A stretch of 64,000 nucleotides of DNA from Alphaproteobacteria bacterium (GCA_017308135.1 JAFKFM010000009.1:558001-622000); one strand, 5' to 3'. Shown: positions 54,600 to 63,682, counted from the stretch's first letter. Numbers and translations are program-made. Notes: generated by a model not told the origin, from the letters alone.

Positions 54600-55458
54600 A
54601 AATTACGTCCTTCGATGCCAGCACCGCGCCGCCCACGACCAGCGCGCAGGCGATGGCGAGTGTGAGCGTCGCATGGCCGCCGCCCGCGATCACCAGCAAG
54701 CCGGTCGACAGGATGGGTGTGAGATAGGACGCGGCGCCCAGCGCTTTGATGTCGCCCTTCTTCATGCCGACATCCCACAAATAGAAGGCGAGACCGACGG
54801 GGCCGAAGCCCATGCCGATCAGTGCGGCCCATTGCGCGGCCGTACCCGTATAGGCGCTTTCGAAGATCAGATGGCAGAGTGCCGCGAGGAGCGCCGTGCC
54901 CGCGCAGAACGCCGTGACCGCATCGGTCGGCACGTCGCCGAACCGGCGCGACAAGACCGAATAGCTCGACCAGATGATCGCGGCGGCGAAGGCGAAGCCA
55001 TAGCCCCAAAGCTGCGACGCTTCGAAACCGCTGGCGCCTGCGCCCGCGCCGACGACCAGCACGCAACCGGCGAGGCCCAACGCGGCCCCCGCGAGATGGA
55101 ACCAGCGCAGACGCTCGCCCGGTAGCAATCCGGCGAACAACACGATCAGCAGCGGCCAAAGATAATTGAGCAGATTCGCCTCGACCGGCGGCGCCAGCGC
55201 CAACGCGGCAAAATAGGCGGCGTGATAACCGAATAGCCCGTAAATCCCGAGCGCCCAGACTTGGGGGCGCTGGCGAAACGGCGCCACGACGCTTTCGCCC
55301 CGCCACAGGCATTTGGCGAGACCCAACCCCGCGGCAATGCTGAACGCGACGGCGCAGGCGAAGAACGGCGGCGGGGCGGCGATCGCGGTCAACACCGCGA
55401 GCGACGACCACAATGCGATGGCGCCCGCCCCGATCGATGTTGCCACCCGGATATTCAT
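54589..55458 (-). CDS. EamA/DMT-family transporter (289 aa)
   Basis: Ten membrane helices in two EamA repeats. Blocks such as IALWSSLAVLTA, PPVEANLLNYLWPLLIVLFA and AAIIWSSYSVLSRRF resemble YddG-type aromatic amino acid exporters. ATG 55458 (MNIRVATSIGAG) is preferred over the start at 55521. Substrate is inferred only. Confidence 0.85.
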   Translation of the reverse strand: MNIRVATSIGAGAIALWSSLAVLTAIAAPPPFFACAVAFSIAAGLGLAKCLWRGESVVAPFRQRPQVWALGIYGLFGYHAAYFAALALAPPVEANLLNYLWPLLIVLFAGLLPGERLRWFHLAGAALGLAGCVLVVGAGAGASGFEASQLWGYGFAFAAAIIWSSYSVLSRRFGDVPTDAVTAFCAGTALLAALCHLIFESAYTGTAAQWAALIGMGFGPVGLAFYLWDVGMKKGDIKALGAASYLTPILSTGLLVIAGGGHATLTLAIACALVVGGAVLASKDVIFKR

Positions 55459-55485
55459 GTCCCGCCCATGCGCTCCAAAATCAAA

Positions 55486-55509
55486 GGGCCGCCGGTCGCC
55501 CGGCGGCCC
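55486..55509 (-). terminator. Intrinsic terminator after phbB
   Basis: A 10-bp GC stem (GGGCCGCCGG/CCGGCGGCCC) with a four-base loop. On the minus strand it is followed by TTTGATTTT. It lies 28 bases beyond the phbB stop and before the start of the EamA gene. Confidence 0.65.
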
Positions 55510-55537
55510 CTTCCTATCCACGATCCGGGATCGCGGA

Positions 55538-56266
55538 TCAATACATGTGCTGGCCGCCGTTGATCGACAGCGTCGAGCCGGTGATGAACCCGCCCTCGTC
55601 CGCGACCAGGAACAGCACGCCGCGCGCGATTTCCGACGCCTTACCCAGGCGCCCGACGGGCACGCGGGCGACGATCTTTTCGAGCACGTTCGGCGGGACC
55701 GCGCGCACCATGTCGGTGTCGATATAGCCGGGCGCGATCGCGTTGACGGTGATGCCGGCGGCGGCCCCTTCCTGGGCCAGCGCCTTGGTGAAGCCGTGGA
55801 TGCCCGACTTCGCGGCGGCGTAGTTCACCTGGCCGTACTGGCCCGCCTGACCGTTGATGGATCCAATGTTAACGATGCGGCCGAATTTGCGCGCGCGCAT
55901 GCCTTCGATCACCGCGCGGCTCATATTGAAGCACGAGCCGAGATTGGTGCGGATGACCGCTTCCCATTGATCGAAGGTCATCTTGTGCATCGTGCCATCG
56001 CGCGTGATGCCAGCGTTGTTCACGACGATTTCGACCGGCCCGCCAAGCTTGGCTTCGACGTCCTTCACGCCCGCGGCGCAAGCCGCGAAATCGGCGACGT
56101 CCCATTTGAACGACGGAATGCCCGTGCGCTTGGTGAAATCCGCCGCGGCCGCGTCGTTACCGCCGTAATTCGCCGCTACCTTGTAGCCGGCGTCTTTCAG
56201 CGCCACGCAAATCGCTTCGCCGATGCCGCGCGTGCCGCCCGTAACGATCGCAACCCGTCCCGCCAT
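55538..56266 (-). CDS. phbB: Acetoacetyl-CoA reductase (242 aa)
   Basis: SDR enzyme making (R)-3-hydroxybutyryl-CoA for PHB. Present are VAIVTGGTRGIGEAICVAL, VVNNAGITRDGTMHKM, the active site NGQAGQYGQVNYAAAKSG, and PGYIDTDMVRAVP. Downstream of phbA in the same direction; ends at a terminator. Confidence 0.95.
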   Translation of the reverse strand: MAGRVAIVTGGTRGIGEAICVALKDAGYKVAANYGGNDAAAADFTKRTGIPSFKWDVADFAACAAGVKDVEAKLGGPVEIVVNNAGITRDGTMHKMTFDQWEAVIRTNLGSCFNMSRAVIEGMRARKFGRIVNIGSINGQAGQYGQVNYAAAKSGIHGFTKALAQEGAAAGITVNAIAPGYIDTDMVRAVPPNVLEKIVARVPVGRLGKASEIARGVLFLVADEGGFITGSTLSINGGQHMY

Positions 56267-56345
56267 GTTCCCATCTCCCGTTCGATGCCGGTTCTATTTT
56301 TCGGAAGACGGGGCGCCGGCGCGCCCCGTCCGCCGGTTCGTTCGC

Positions 56346-57521
56346 TTAGGCTCGCTCGACGCACATCGCGATTCCCATGCCCCCGCCGATGCACAGCGTG
56401 GCGAGGCCCTTCTTCGCGTCGCGGCGGCCCATTTCGTAGAGCAGCGTCGTCAGCACGCGCGCACCCGACGCACCGACCGGATGGCCGATCGCGATGGCGC
56501 CGCCGTTGACGTTGACCTTGCTGGTGTCCCAGCCGAGATCCTTGTTGACCGCGATGGCTTGCGCGGCGAACGCCTCGTTCGCTTCGATCAGGTCGAGATC
56601 GCCGACCTTCCAGCCCGCCTTTTCCAGCGCCTTGCGGCTGGCCGGAATGGGGCCCGAGCCCATGATCGCCGGCTCCACGCCCGCCGTCGCCCACGACACG
56701 ATGCGCGCGAGCGGCGTGATGCCGCGCTTCTTGGCTTCTGCCGCCGTCATCAGCACGATCGCGGCGGCCCCGTCGTTGATGCCCGACGCGTTGCCCGCCG
56801 TCACCGTGCCGTCCTTGCTGAAGGCCGGGCGCAGCTTGGCGAGGCTGTCGAGCGTCGTGCCATGCTTGGGGTATTCGTCGTCGGCGACGACGACGTCGCC
56901 CTTCCGCGTCTTGATCGTAACGGGCACGATCTCGTCCTTGAACTTGCCGGCCTTCTGCGCGGCCTCGGCCTTGTTCTGCGACGCCGTCGCGAACTTGTCC
57001 TGCTCCTCGCGCGTGATCTGCCACTTGGTCGCGACGTTCTCGGCCGTCGTGCCCATGTGATAGCCGTGGAACGCGTCCCACAGCCCATCCTTGATCATGG
57101 TGTCGAGCATTTCGGCCTGACCCATCTTCACGCCGCCGCGCATATGGATCGCGTGCGGCGCCTGGCTCATGCTTTCCTGGCCGCCGGCGACGACGATGTT
57201 GGAATCGCCGTTGGCGATCGCTTGCAGGCCCAGCGCCACGGCGCGCAAGCCCGAACCGCACAATTGGTTGATGCCGTAAGCGGTCTTCTCGACCGGGATG
57301 CCGGCATTGACCGCCGCTTGGCGCGCCGGATTCTGGCCCTGACCGGCGGTCAGGATCTGGCCCATGATCACCTCGTCGACATCGCCGGGCGCCACCTTGG
57401 CGCGCTTGATCGCTTCGGTGATCGCGACTTGGCCCAGATAATGCGCCGACACGGCGCCGAACGCGCCGTTGAAGCTGCCGACCGGCGTGCGGGCCGCCGA
57501 AGCGATGACGATATCGGTCAT
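56346..57521 (-). CDS. phbA: Acetyl-CoA C-acetyltransferase (391 aa)
   Basis: Thiolase joining two acetyl-CoA for PHB synthesis. The nucleophile Cys is in [13 protein letters not shown], the His in [16 protein letters not shown], and the second Cys in [11 protein letters not shown]. Full length. Lies between phbB and the PhaC-like gene. Confidence 0.96.
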   Translation of the reverse strand: MTDIVIASAARTPVGSFNGAFGAVSAHYLGQVAITEAIKRAKVAPGDVDEVIMGQILTAGQGQNPARQAAVNAGIPVEKTAYGINQLCGSGLRAVALGLQAIANGDSNIVVAGGQESMSQAPHAIHMRGGVKMGQAEMLDTMIKDGLWDAFHGYHMGTTAENVATKWQITREEQDKFATASQNKAEAAQKAGKFKDEIVPVTIKTRKGDVVVADDEYPKHGTTLDSLAKLRPAFSKDGTVTAGNASGINDGAAAIVLMTAAEAKKRGITPLARIVSWATAGVEPAIMGSGPIPASRKALEKAGWKVGDLDLIEANEAFAAQAIAVNKDLGWDTSKVNVNGGAIAIGHPVGASGARVLTTLLYEMGRRDAKKGLATLCIGGGMGIAMCVERA

Positions 57522-57610
57522 GTGGTCTCTCCCATAAGCGGCGCCGTGACGGCACCCGTTCCATCAATGATAGCGGTGGGGCAGCACCCCAAGCAAGGCG
57601 GGCCGCAGGT

Positions 57611-58750
57611 TCAGTCGTGCGGCAAATCGCCAAGCCAGGCGGCGAGCGGGTCCCACAATTCCTTGCGCCCGCGCGTGCCCACGACCATGCCGATATGGCC
57701 GAGTGCGGGTTCGATCGTATAGGCGCCGCGCAATTTCCCCACCAATGCGCGGGCCGAATCGGGCGGCACGATGCGGTCTTGGGCCGGGATCGCCACGAAA
57801 TTCGGGATTTCGATGGCGCGGGGATTGATCGTCCGGCCCGACAACGTCCATTTGCCCATCGCGGGGCGGTTTTCCGAATACCAGCCCTCGATCGTTTCGT
57901 GCGCGACCGGGGCGGTCAGCGGAACGCCGTCGTTCAACCAATCTTCCAGCGCTACGAAGGCGCGGAATTTGGGATTGTCTTCGTCGATCCCCGACAGCGC
58001 GCGGAATTTCTTCGCCGCGAGCAGCGGATCTTGCGCCGCGAACAAGCTTTGCAGCAGATCGAGCGGGAGTTCGCCGAGCGCATCGATCATCGGCCACCAC
58101 GGCCGGATCGCGTCGGCGAGGCCCTTCGCGAGGTCCGCGCGTTCGGCATGGAAGTCCCACGGTGTCGCGAGCAAGGCGAGCCCCGCGAGCCGCGATTGAT
58201 GCGCCGTCGCCAAACCCAAGGCGAGATTGCCGCCCATGCAATAGCCAAGCAGGGCGGGCTTCGCGCTGGTCAGCGCTTCGACCGCCGCCAGCGCTTTGGT
58301 CAGGCGAATGTCGATATAGGCGGCAAGGCCGAATTCGCGCTCGCTGTCGCCGGGGGCGGCCCAATCGACCAAAAACGGCCGGAAGCCGCGCGCCGCAAGG
58401 TTCCGCGTCAACGAATTATCGGCGTCGAGGTCGAGAACATAGGCGCGATTGACCAGCGACGGCACCAGCAGCACGGGGCGCGCATCTTGTTTCGCGTCGG
58501 GCGCGTAGTCGTAAAGCCGCGTGGTGCCTTCGCCCCAGACCGGCGGCGGATAATCGTTCGCACGCCGATAGGCGGCGTTGCGATAGCGCGTCAGCCCGTC
58601 GTGGAATTGCGCGAGCCGCTTGCGCGCTTCACGCTGGATCGCCGCCCGGAACTTTTCGGGCGCGTGGTTTGCGCGTTCGCTGTCCAGCGCCTTCGCGCGT
58701 TCCGCGAGGCTCGGGTGCCAGTTGAGCGACCCGGGTTTCGAGTTCGGCAA
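57611..58750 (-). CDS. phaC: PhaC-like poly-3-hydroxybutyrate synthase (start uncertain)
   Basis: Alpha/beta-fold PHA synthase near class III PhaC in length. The catalytic Cys is in LLGYCMGGNLALG, Asp in IPAQDRIVPPDSA and His in ALGHIGMVVG. VPSLVNRAYVLDL and FLVDWAAPGDSE match the family. No ATG, GTG or TTG lies between the PhaE-like stop (58629) and the conserved region. TTG 58750 or ATG 58780 would overlap PhaE by more than 100 bases; a CTG at 58687 is another option. Confidence 0.82.
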   Translation of the reverse strand: MPNSKPGSLNWHPSLAERAKALDSERANHAPEKFRAAIQREARKRLAQFHDGLTRYRNAAYRRANDYPPPVWGEGTTRLYDYAPDAKQDARPVLLVPSLVNRAYVLDLDADNSLTRNLAARGFRPFLVDWAAPGDSEREFGLAAYIDIRLTKALAAVEALTSAKPALLGYCMGGNLALGLATAHQSRLAGLALLATPWDFHAERADLAKGLADAIRPWWPMIDALGELPLDLLQSLFAAQDPLLAAKKFRALSGIDEDNPKFRAFVALEDWLNDGVPLTAPVAHETIEGWYSENRPAMGKWTLSGRTINPRAIEIPNFVAIPAQDRIVPPDSARALVGKLRGAYTIEPALGHIGMVVGTRGRKELWDPLAAWLGDLPHD

Positions 58751-59096
58751 GACGGCGGCGCAGCTCAGCCACGTCGCCATCGCCGTGCCCAGATGCAGCC
58801 CCAGCGGACGCGGTCCCACGCGTTTGGGCGGGGCTGGCGGGCTGTTTGAAGAATTCGGCGAAGGCGCCATGGTCGAACGAACTTCCTTGCTGGCCTTTCA
58901 GCCCATCGGCGGCGGCCTGCCAGATCGCTTGCCAACCCGCCGGGCCCGCCCCCGCCCAAAGCTGCAAACTGCGGCCCATCAGCCGCGAGGTTTCGGGATC
59001 GGCGGCAAGGGCCGCGAGCTGATCCTGCCACAGATCGAGATAACGCTGCGCGAGCGCTTCCAGGCTTGGCGGTTCGTCGTCTTTATCGGCGGTCAT
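58629..59096 (-). CDS. PhaE-like PHA synthase partner (155 aa)
   Basis: Short helical protein upstream of the synthase: SLEALAQRYLDLWQDQLAAL, SRLMGRSLQLWAGAGPAGW, then a coiled coil (VAELRRRLAELETRVAQL) and a basic tail (QRTRKPRARK). This order (acyltransferase-associated helices, coiled coil) resembles PhaE, the partner of class III PhaC, although shorter. ATG 59096 is used. TATAGT lies 9 bases before it, so translation may be nearly leaderless. Confidence 0.65.
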   Translation of the reverse strand: MTADKDDEPPSLEALAQRYLDLWQDQLAALAADPETSRLMGRSLQLWAGAGPAGWQAIWQAAADGLKGQQGSSFDHGAFAEFFKQPASPAQTRGTASAGAASGHGDGDVAELRRRLAELETRVAQLAPEPRGTREGAGQRTRKPRARKVPGGDPA

Positions 59097-59238
59097 GCGG
59101 GCGCCACTATAGGTGCGATTGCGAGACGGGCCCAAGCTTTGACCCGCGCGGGAAAGCTAAGTTCTTGAAAGGTACTCAGTTCCCCCGCATTTTTGCATCG
59201 CACTTGCCGCAGGGAAGTTATGCGGGCAAGCTGACCCT
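59097..59238. promoter_or_regulatory. Divergent control region PhaE-like / phaR
   Basis: Contains TATAGT on the minus strand (59106-59111) as a likely -10 for the PhaE-PhaC genes. It also has inverted repeats CCCGCAT/ATGCGGG (59184-59190, 59220-59226) and CTTGCC/GGCAAG (59203-59208, 59225-59230) next to the phaR start. PhaR regulators are known to autoregulate, so an operator here is likely. Confidence 0.4.
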
Positions 59239-59877
59239 ATGACGGAACCCAGCTCGACCGCCCCTTCGGATACCGGCGCCGCTTCGGACCCGGTGAAGAT
59301 CAAGAAATATGCAAATCGCCGCCTCTACAATACGGCGACGTCGAGCTACGTGACGCTCGACCATCTTTGCCAGATGGTAAAGCAGGGCACGGATTTCGTG
59401 GTCCATGACGCCAAGACGGGCGAGGACATCACCCGGTCGGTGCTGACCCAGATCATCGTCGAGGAAGAAGGCAAGAGCGGGCAGAACATGCTGCCGGTCT
59501 CGTTCCTGCGGCAGCTGATCTCGTTCTACGGCGACAATCTCCAAGCGCTGGTGCCGCGCTATCTGGAGAATTCAATGTCCGCCTTCGCGCGCAATCAGGA
59601 ACAGATGCGCACGGCCATGTCGCAGGCGTTCGGCGGCATGTTCCCCTTCCCCTCCTCCGTGGGCGCCATGGAGGAGATGGGCAAGCAGAACCTCGCGTTG
59701 TTCCAGAACGCGATGAAGATGTGGGGCCTGGCCGCCGTGCCGGGTGCCGAAGCGCCCGCGTCGGATACATCGTCCACGGCGGCTCCGGCGGCGAAGGCCG
59801 GCGAATCGATCGACCTTCTGCGCCAGCAGCTCGAGGCGATGCAGTCGCAGCTCGAAGCGCTTTCCAAAAAGGGCTGA
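59239..59877 (+). CDS. phaR: PHA synthesis repressor PhaR (212 aa)
   Basis: Represses phasin and PHA genes and binds PHB granules. The DNA-binding N-domain is unmistakable (VKIKKYANRRLYNTATSSYV, LCQMVKQGTDFVVHDAKTG, ITRSVLTQIIVEEE), followed by LPVSFLRQLISFYGDNLQ and a C-terminal helical region rich in Met and Gln. Divergent from the PhaE/PhaC genes. Confidence 0.95.
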   Translation: MTEPSSTAPSDTGAASDPVKIKKYANRRLYNTATSSYVTLDHLCQMVKQGTDFVVHDAKTGEDITRSVLTQIIVEEEGKSGQNMLPVSFLRQLISFYGDNLQALVPRYLENSMSAFARNQEQMRTAMSQAFGGMFPFPSSVGAMEEMGKQNLALFQNAMKMWGLAAVPGAEAPASDTSSTAAPAAKAGESIDLLRQQLEAMQSQLEALSKKG

Positions 59878-59889
59878 GTCCCCGCCCTG

Positions 59890-59917
59890 TTGACGCGCGG
59901 GTGCAGGCGGCTATATT
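59890..59917 (+). promoter_or_regulatory. Promoter of the ileS operon
   Basis: TTGACG and TATATT separated by 16 bases, each matching consensus at five of six positions. It lies after phaR and before the leader ORF. Predicted transcription start is about 59923-59926, at or next to the leader ATG. Confidence 0.6.
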
Positions 59918-59925
59918 CGCCGCCG

Positions 59926-60054
59926 ATGATCACGCACGACCTCCATCGGGCTCTCGACGGGCGAATTATCCGCCCGGTCCTTCGCCAGGACCGGGAGTTT
60001 TCGTTCGTCCCGAGACAGACCCGTTTGGAGTCCGCGTATCATGCATTCGTCTAA
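59926..60054 (+). CDS. Putative leader peptide (42 codons) ahead of ileS operon
   Basis: Begins at or within a few bases of the predicted transcript start, so it would be leaderless or nearly so. Codons 14-15 are Ile-Ile (ATT ATC), 18 Val and 19 Leu; seven of the first 19 codons are branched-chain residues. The Ile codons lie in the loop of the first hairpin. It runs through the second hairpin and overlaps the next gene by 14 bases in another frame. No homologue is known. Confidence 0.4.
   Translation: MITHDLHRALDGRIIRPVLRQDREFSFVPRQTRLESAYHAFV
59958..60001 (+). promoter_or_regulatory. Alternative hairpins: possible transcription attenuator
   Basis: Hairpin A pairs CGGGCG (59958-59963) with CGCCCG (59971-59976). 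Hairpin B pairs CCCGGTCCT (59973-59981) with AGGACCGGG (59987-59995) and is followed by AGTTTTC, like a terminator. They share 59973-59976 and cannot form together. Because a promoter lies upstream, hairpin B can act on the ileS transcript; it may also end phaR transcripts. Confidence 0.5.
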
Positions 60055-60313
60055 AGCCGAACCCGTCCGCCGTTACGTCGTCCGCGCCGAGCCCGTGATG
60101 GGCCTTACGTCTCGCGTGCTCGAGGAATTCGCCAAGCGCGACGTTCTTCCCGATCTTTTCGAAGCGCGCGTTTCGGGCGGCGAGCTCGATCTTCGCGTCG
60201 ATTGCCGGGGATTGGAGAGCAACGCCGCCGAACACGTGGCGCTGGTGCTGGCGAATTTTCCCGGTATCCGCGACGTTCAGCTGATGGCCGCACGTCTTCG
60301 CGAAGCCGCCTGA
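60041..60313 (+). CDS. Small ACT-like (IlvM-like) protein (90 aa)
   Basis: Predicted beta-alpha-beta-beta-alpha-beta order: RRYVVRAEPV, GLTSRVLEEFAKRD, FEARVSGGELDLRVDC, AEHVALVLANFPG, IRDVQLMA. This pattern and spacing resemble IlvM, the ACT regulatory subunit of acetohydroxy acid synthase. No catalytic synthase gene is present in the window. Placed 16 bases before ileS, so it may sense a branched-chain amino acid or bind IleRS; both are inference. Confidence 0.65.
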   Translation: MHSSKAEPVRRYVVRAEPVMGLTSRVLEEFAKRDVLPDLFEARVSGGELDLRVDCRGLESNAAEHVALVLANFPGIRDVQLMAARLREAA

Positions 60314-60329
60314 AGGGCCCGACCGCACG

Positions 60330-63185
60330 ATGACCGTCGACTACAAGAGCACCGTCTTCCTGCCCAAGACCGACTTCCCGATGCGCGGCGAATTGCCCAA
60401 GCGCGAGCCCGCCACGCTGGCGCGCTGGGAGAAGATGGGGCTTTACCGCCGCCAGCGCGAAGCCGCCAAGGGCCGCGAGAAATTCGTGCTGCATGACGGC
60501 CCGCCTTACGCCAACGGGCATCTGCATATCGGCCACGCGCTGAACAAAATTCTGAAGGACGCGATCAATCGCGGCCAGCAGATGCTGGGCAAGGACGCCG
60601 ATTACGTGCCGGGCTGGGACTGCCACGGTCTTCCCATCGAATGGAAGATCGAGGAGGAATATCGCGCCAAGGGCAAAGACAAGGACAAGGTCGATATCGT
60701 CGAGTTCCGCCGCGAATGCCGCGACTTCGCGGCCAAGTGGATCGACATCCAGCGCGAGGAATTCAAGCGCCTGGGCGTGATCGGCGATTGGGCGAATCCC
60801 TATTCGACCATGTCCTACGCCGCCGAATCGCAGATCGCGCGCGAGATCGCGAAATTCGCGATGAATGGCGGGCTCTATCGCGGCTCGAAGCCGGTGATGT
60901 GGTCGGTCGTGGAAAAGACCGCCTTGGCCGAGGCCGAGATCGAGTATCACGACCACAAAAGCACGACGATCCATGTCGCCTTCCCGATCGTCACGCCGAA
61001 GAATCCGCGCCATGCGGGGGCTTCGATCGTCATCTGGACGACGACGCCCTGGACGATCCCCGGCAACCGCGCGCTCGCGGCGGGGGCGGAGATCGAATAC
61101 GACCTGCTGACCGTCAAATCGGTCCACCCGGAATCGAAAGCGAAGCCGGGCCAGCGCTATATCGTGGCGAAGGCGCTGACGACCGAATTCGTCGAAGCGG
61201 CGAAGATCGCCGAAGTCGACGTGTCGATGGACGATCGCGCGACGGGTGCGGATCTCGCCGGCACCGTGTGCGCACATCCGTTGCGCGAGGCCGATCCCTA
61301 TTACGGCTTCGACGTCACAATCTTCACCGGCGATTTCGTGACGACCGAGGCGGGTACCGGCTTCGTGCATATCGCGCCGGGCCATGGTGCGGACGACTAC
61401 GAGCTCGGCCTCAAGAACAACGTCGAAATTCCGCAAACGGTGTCGGCGGACGGCAGCTATTACCCGCATGTCGCGCTGTTCGCGGGCAAGCGCGTTTACT
61501 CGCCGCAAGGCAAGCCCGGCGACGCCAACAAGGCGGTGATCCAGGCGCTGGATGCCGGCGGCAAGCTGCTCGCCGTCGCCTATATCCAGCATTCCTATCC
61601 GCATTCCTGGCGATCGAAAGCGCCGCTGATCTTCCGCAACACGCCGCAATGGTTCATCTCCATGACGGCGAACGATCTGCGGCAGAAAGCGCTCGACGCG
61701 ATCTCGGCGACCGATTGGTTCCCGGCTTCGGGCGAAAACCGCATCCGCTCGATGATCGAAACGCGCCCCGATTGGTGCATCTCGCGCCAGCGCGCCTGGG
61801 GCGTGCCGATCGCCGTGTTCGTCGAAAAGAAAACCGGCCAGTTGCTGCGCGACGAAGCGGTGTTCGAGCGGATCGCCCAGGCTTTCGCGGCCGAGGGGGC
61901 CGATGCTTGGTATTCCTCGCCGCCCGCACGGTTCCTGGGCAACGATCGCAACCCCGACGATTACGAACAGATCGTCGACGTGATCGACGTCTGGTTCGAT
62001 TCCGGATCGACCCACGCCTTCACCCTGGAAGAACCGGGCAAGGCCGTCGGCTGGGATCTGCAATGGCCGGCCTCGCTTTATCTCGAAGGCTCCGACCAGC
62101 ATCGCGGCTGGTTCCATTCCTCGCTGCTCGAAGCTTGCGGCACGCGCGGCCGTGCGCCCTACGAGGCCGTGCTGACCCACGGCTTCGTGCTCGACGAGCA
62201 GGGCCGCAAAATGTCGAAGTCGCTGGGCAATGTGACCGCACCCCAGCAAGTGATCGAGCAATACGGCGCCGACATTCTGCGCCTGTGGGTCGTCGCGTCC
62301 GACTACTCGGAAGATTTGCGCATCGGGCCGGAAATCCTGAAGCAGCAGGCCGAGTATTATCGCCGCCTGCGCAACACGCTGCGCTATCTGCTTGGCGCGC
62401 TGGAAGGCTACGACGCCAAGGAAGACGTGCCGGTCGCGCAATTGCCCGAGCTTGAGCGCTACGTGCTGCACAAGCTGCGCGATCTCGACCTTCTGCTGCG
62501 CGAATGCTTGGCGACGCACGATTTCACGCGCTTCTACGTGGCGCTCCATAATTTCTGCGCGGTCGATCTGTCGGCCTTCTATTTCGACGTGCGCAAGGAC
62601 GCGCTTTATTGCGACGCGCCGGACAGTTTGCGCCGGCGCGCGACGCGCACGGTGATGGCTTTCGCCTTCGATTGTCTGGTGAAGTGGCTCGCCCCCGTGC
62701 TGTGCTTCACGGCCGAGGAAGCGTGGCTCGCCCGCCATCCCGGCGACGACGAATCCGTGCATCTGCAGCTTTTCCCCGAAACGCCCTCGGCCTGGGCCGA
62801 TGCGGCGCTGGCGGAGAAGTGGGAAAAGATTCGCGAACTGCGCCGCGTCGTGACCGGCGCGATCGAGTTGGCGCGCGCCGACAAGAAGATCGGCGCCTCG
62901 CTGCAAGCCGATCCGACGATCCATCTGGCCGACAAGGCGCTCTACGCTTCGCTGCCCAAGGAGATCTGGGACGAGTTGCTGATCGTCTCCGACCACAAGG
63001 TCGCGGAGGGTGCGGAGCCGGAAGGCGCGTTCCGCTTGAACGAAGTGCCGGGTGTCGCCGCTACGGTCGGCATCGCCGACGGCCATAAATGCGAGCGCTG
63101 CTGGCGCGTGTTGCCGGAAGTCGGCAGCGTGGCCAAGCACCCGCGCATTTGCGTGCGCTGCGCCGACGCGGTGGACCGCGTTTGA
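60330..63185 (+). CDS. ileS: Isoleucyl-tRNA synthetase (951 aa)
   Basis: Charges tRNA-Ile. HIGH motif in GHLHIGHALNKILKD, WDCHGLPIEWKIE, the editing-domain stretch TTTPWTIPGNRAL, KMSKS in RKMSKSLGN, and a C-terminal zinc site CERCWRVLP...CVRCADAV. Bacterial type and full length. Its stop overlaps the lspA start as TTGA. Confidence 0.97.
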   Translation: MTVDYKSTVFLPKTDFPMRGELPKREPATLARWEKMGLYRRQREAAKGREKFVLHDGPPYANGHLHIGHALNKILKDAINRGQQMLGKDADYVPGWDCHGLPIEWKIEEEYRAKGKDKDKVDIVEFRRECRDFAAKWIDIQREEFKRLGVIGDWANPYSTMSYAAESQIAREIAKFAMNGGLYRGSKPVMWSVVEKTALAEAEIEYHDHKSTTIHVAFPIVTPKNPRHAGASIVIWTTTPWTIPGNRALAAGAEIEYDLLTVKSVHPESKAKPGQRYIVAKALTTEFVEAAKIAEVDVSMDDRATGADLAGTVCAHPLREADPYYGFDVTIFTGDFVTTEAGTGFVHIAPGHGADDYELGLKNNVEIPQTVSADGSYYPHVALFAGKRVYSPQGKPGDANKAVIQALDAGGKLLAVAYIQHSYPHSWRSKAPLIFRNTPQWFISMTANDLRQKALDAISATDWFPASGENRIRSMIETRPDWCISRQRAWGVPIAVFVEKKTGQLLRDEAVFERIAQAFAAEGADAWYSSPPARFLGNDRNPDDYEQIVDVIDVWFDSGSTHAFTLEEPGKAVGWDLQWPASLYLEGSDQHRGWFHSSLLEACGTRGRAPYEAVLTHGFVLDEQGRKMSKSLGNVTAPQQVIEQYGADILRLWVVASDYSEDLRIGPEILKQQAEYYRRLRNTLRYLLGALEGYDAKEDVPVAQLPELERYVLHKLRDLDLLLRECLATHDFTRFYVALHNFCAVDLSAFYFDVRKDALYCDAPDSLRRRATRTVMAFAFDCLVKWLAPVLCFTAEEAWLARHPGDDESVHLQLFPETPSAWADAALAEKWEKIRELRRVVTGAIELARADKKIGASLQADPTIHLADKALYASLPKEIWDELLIVSDHKVAEGAEPEGAFRLNEVPGVAATVGIADGHKCERCWRVLPEVGSVAKHPRICVRCADAVDRV

Positions 63186-63682
63186 ACAACCGTACGGAAA
63201 ACCTGAAGCGCGGACTCGCGTTGGCCGCGTCGGTCCTGGTCCTCGATCAGGCGGTGAAATACGTCATGTATCTCTACCTCATCGCCGGGTTCCGCCCGTC
63301 GGTGGAGGTGGCGCCGTTCTTCAATCTGGTCGTGGTGTGGAATTACGGCGTCAGCTTCGGCCTGTTCAATTCGGGCTCGTCGGAGGCGTCGTTCATCTTC
63401 GTCGGCCTCGCCGCCGCGATCGTGATCGGGCTTGGCGTGTGGCTCGCCCGCGCCGAGACCCCCGTAATTCTACTCGGGCTGGGGCTGGTGATCGGCGGGG
63501 CGATCGGCAACATCGTCGATCGTTTGCGCTACGGCGCGGTGTTCGATTTCTTGGATTTTCATGCCTTTGGCTGGCATTGGCCGGCATTCAACGTGGCCGA
63601 CGCGGCGATTACCATCGGCGTGGCCTGCCTGTTTTGGGATGCTTTTACGGCCGGCGACAAATCGGGTAAAATAAGCGGATGA
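63182..63682 (+). CDS. lspA: Lipoprotein signal peptidase (166 aa)
   Basis: Aspartic protease of the inner membrane that cleaves prolipoproteins. Four membrane helices; catalytic Asp in GGAIGNIVDRLRYGAVFDF and FNVADAAITIGV; WNYGVSFGLFN is the usual N-x-G-x-x-F block. TTG start overlaps the ileS stop. Neighbouring lipoprotein genes in the window depend on this step. Confidence 0.94.
   Translation: MNNRTENLKRGLALAASVLVLDQAVKYVMYLYLIAGFRPSVEVAPFFNLVVVWNYGVSFGLFNSGSSEASFIFVGLAAAIVIGLGVWLARAETPVILLGLGLVIGGAIGNIVDRLRYGAVFDFLDFHAFGWHWPAFNVADAAITIGVACLFWDAFTAGDKSGKISG

Noticed and set aside
60105..63140. Minus-strand open frame of 1011 codons
   Set aside because: Antisense to ileS, which has all synthetase motifs; the antisense product has no domain features.
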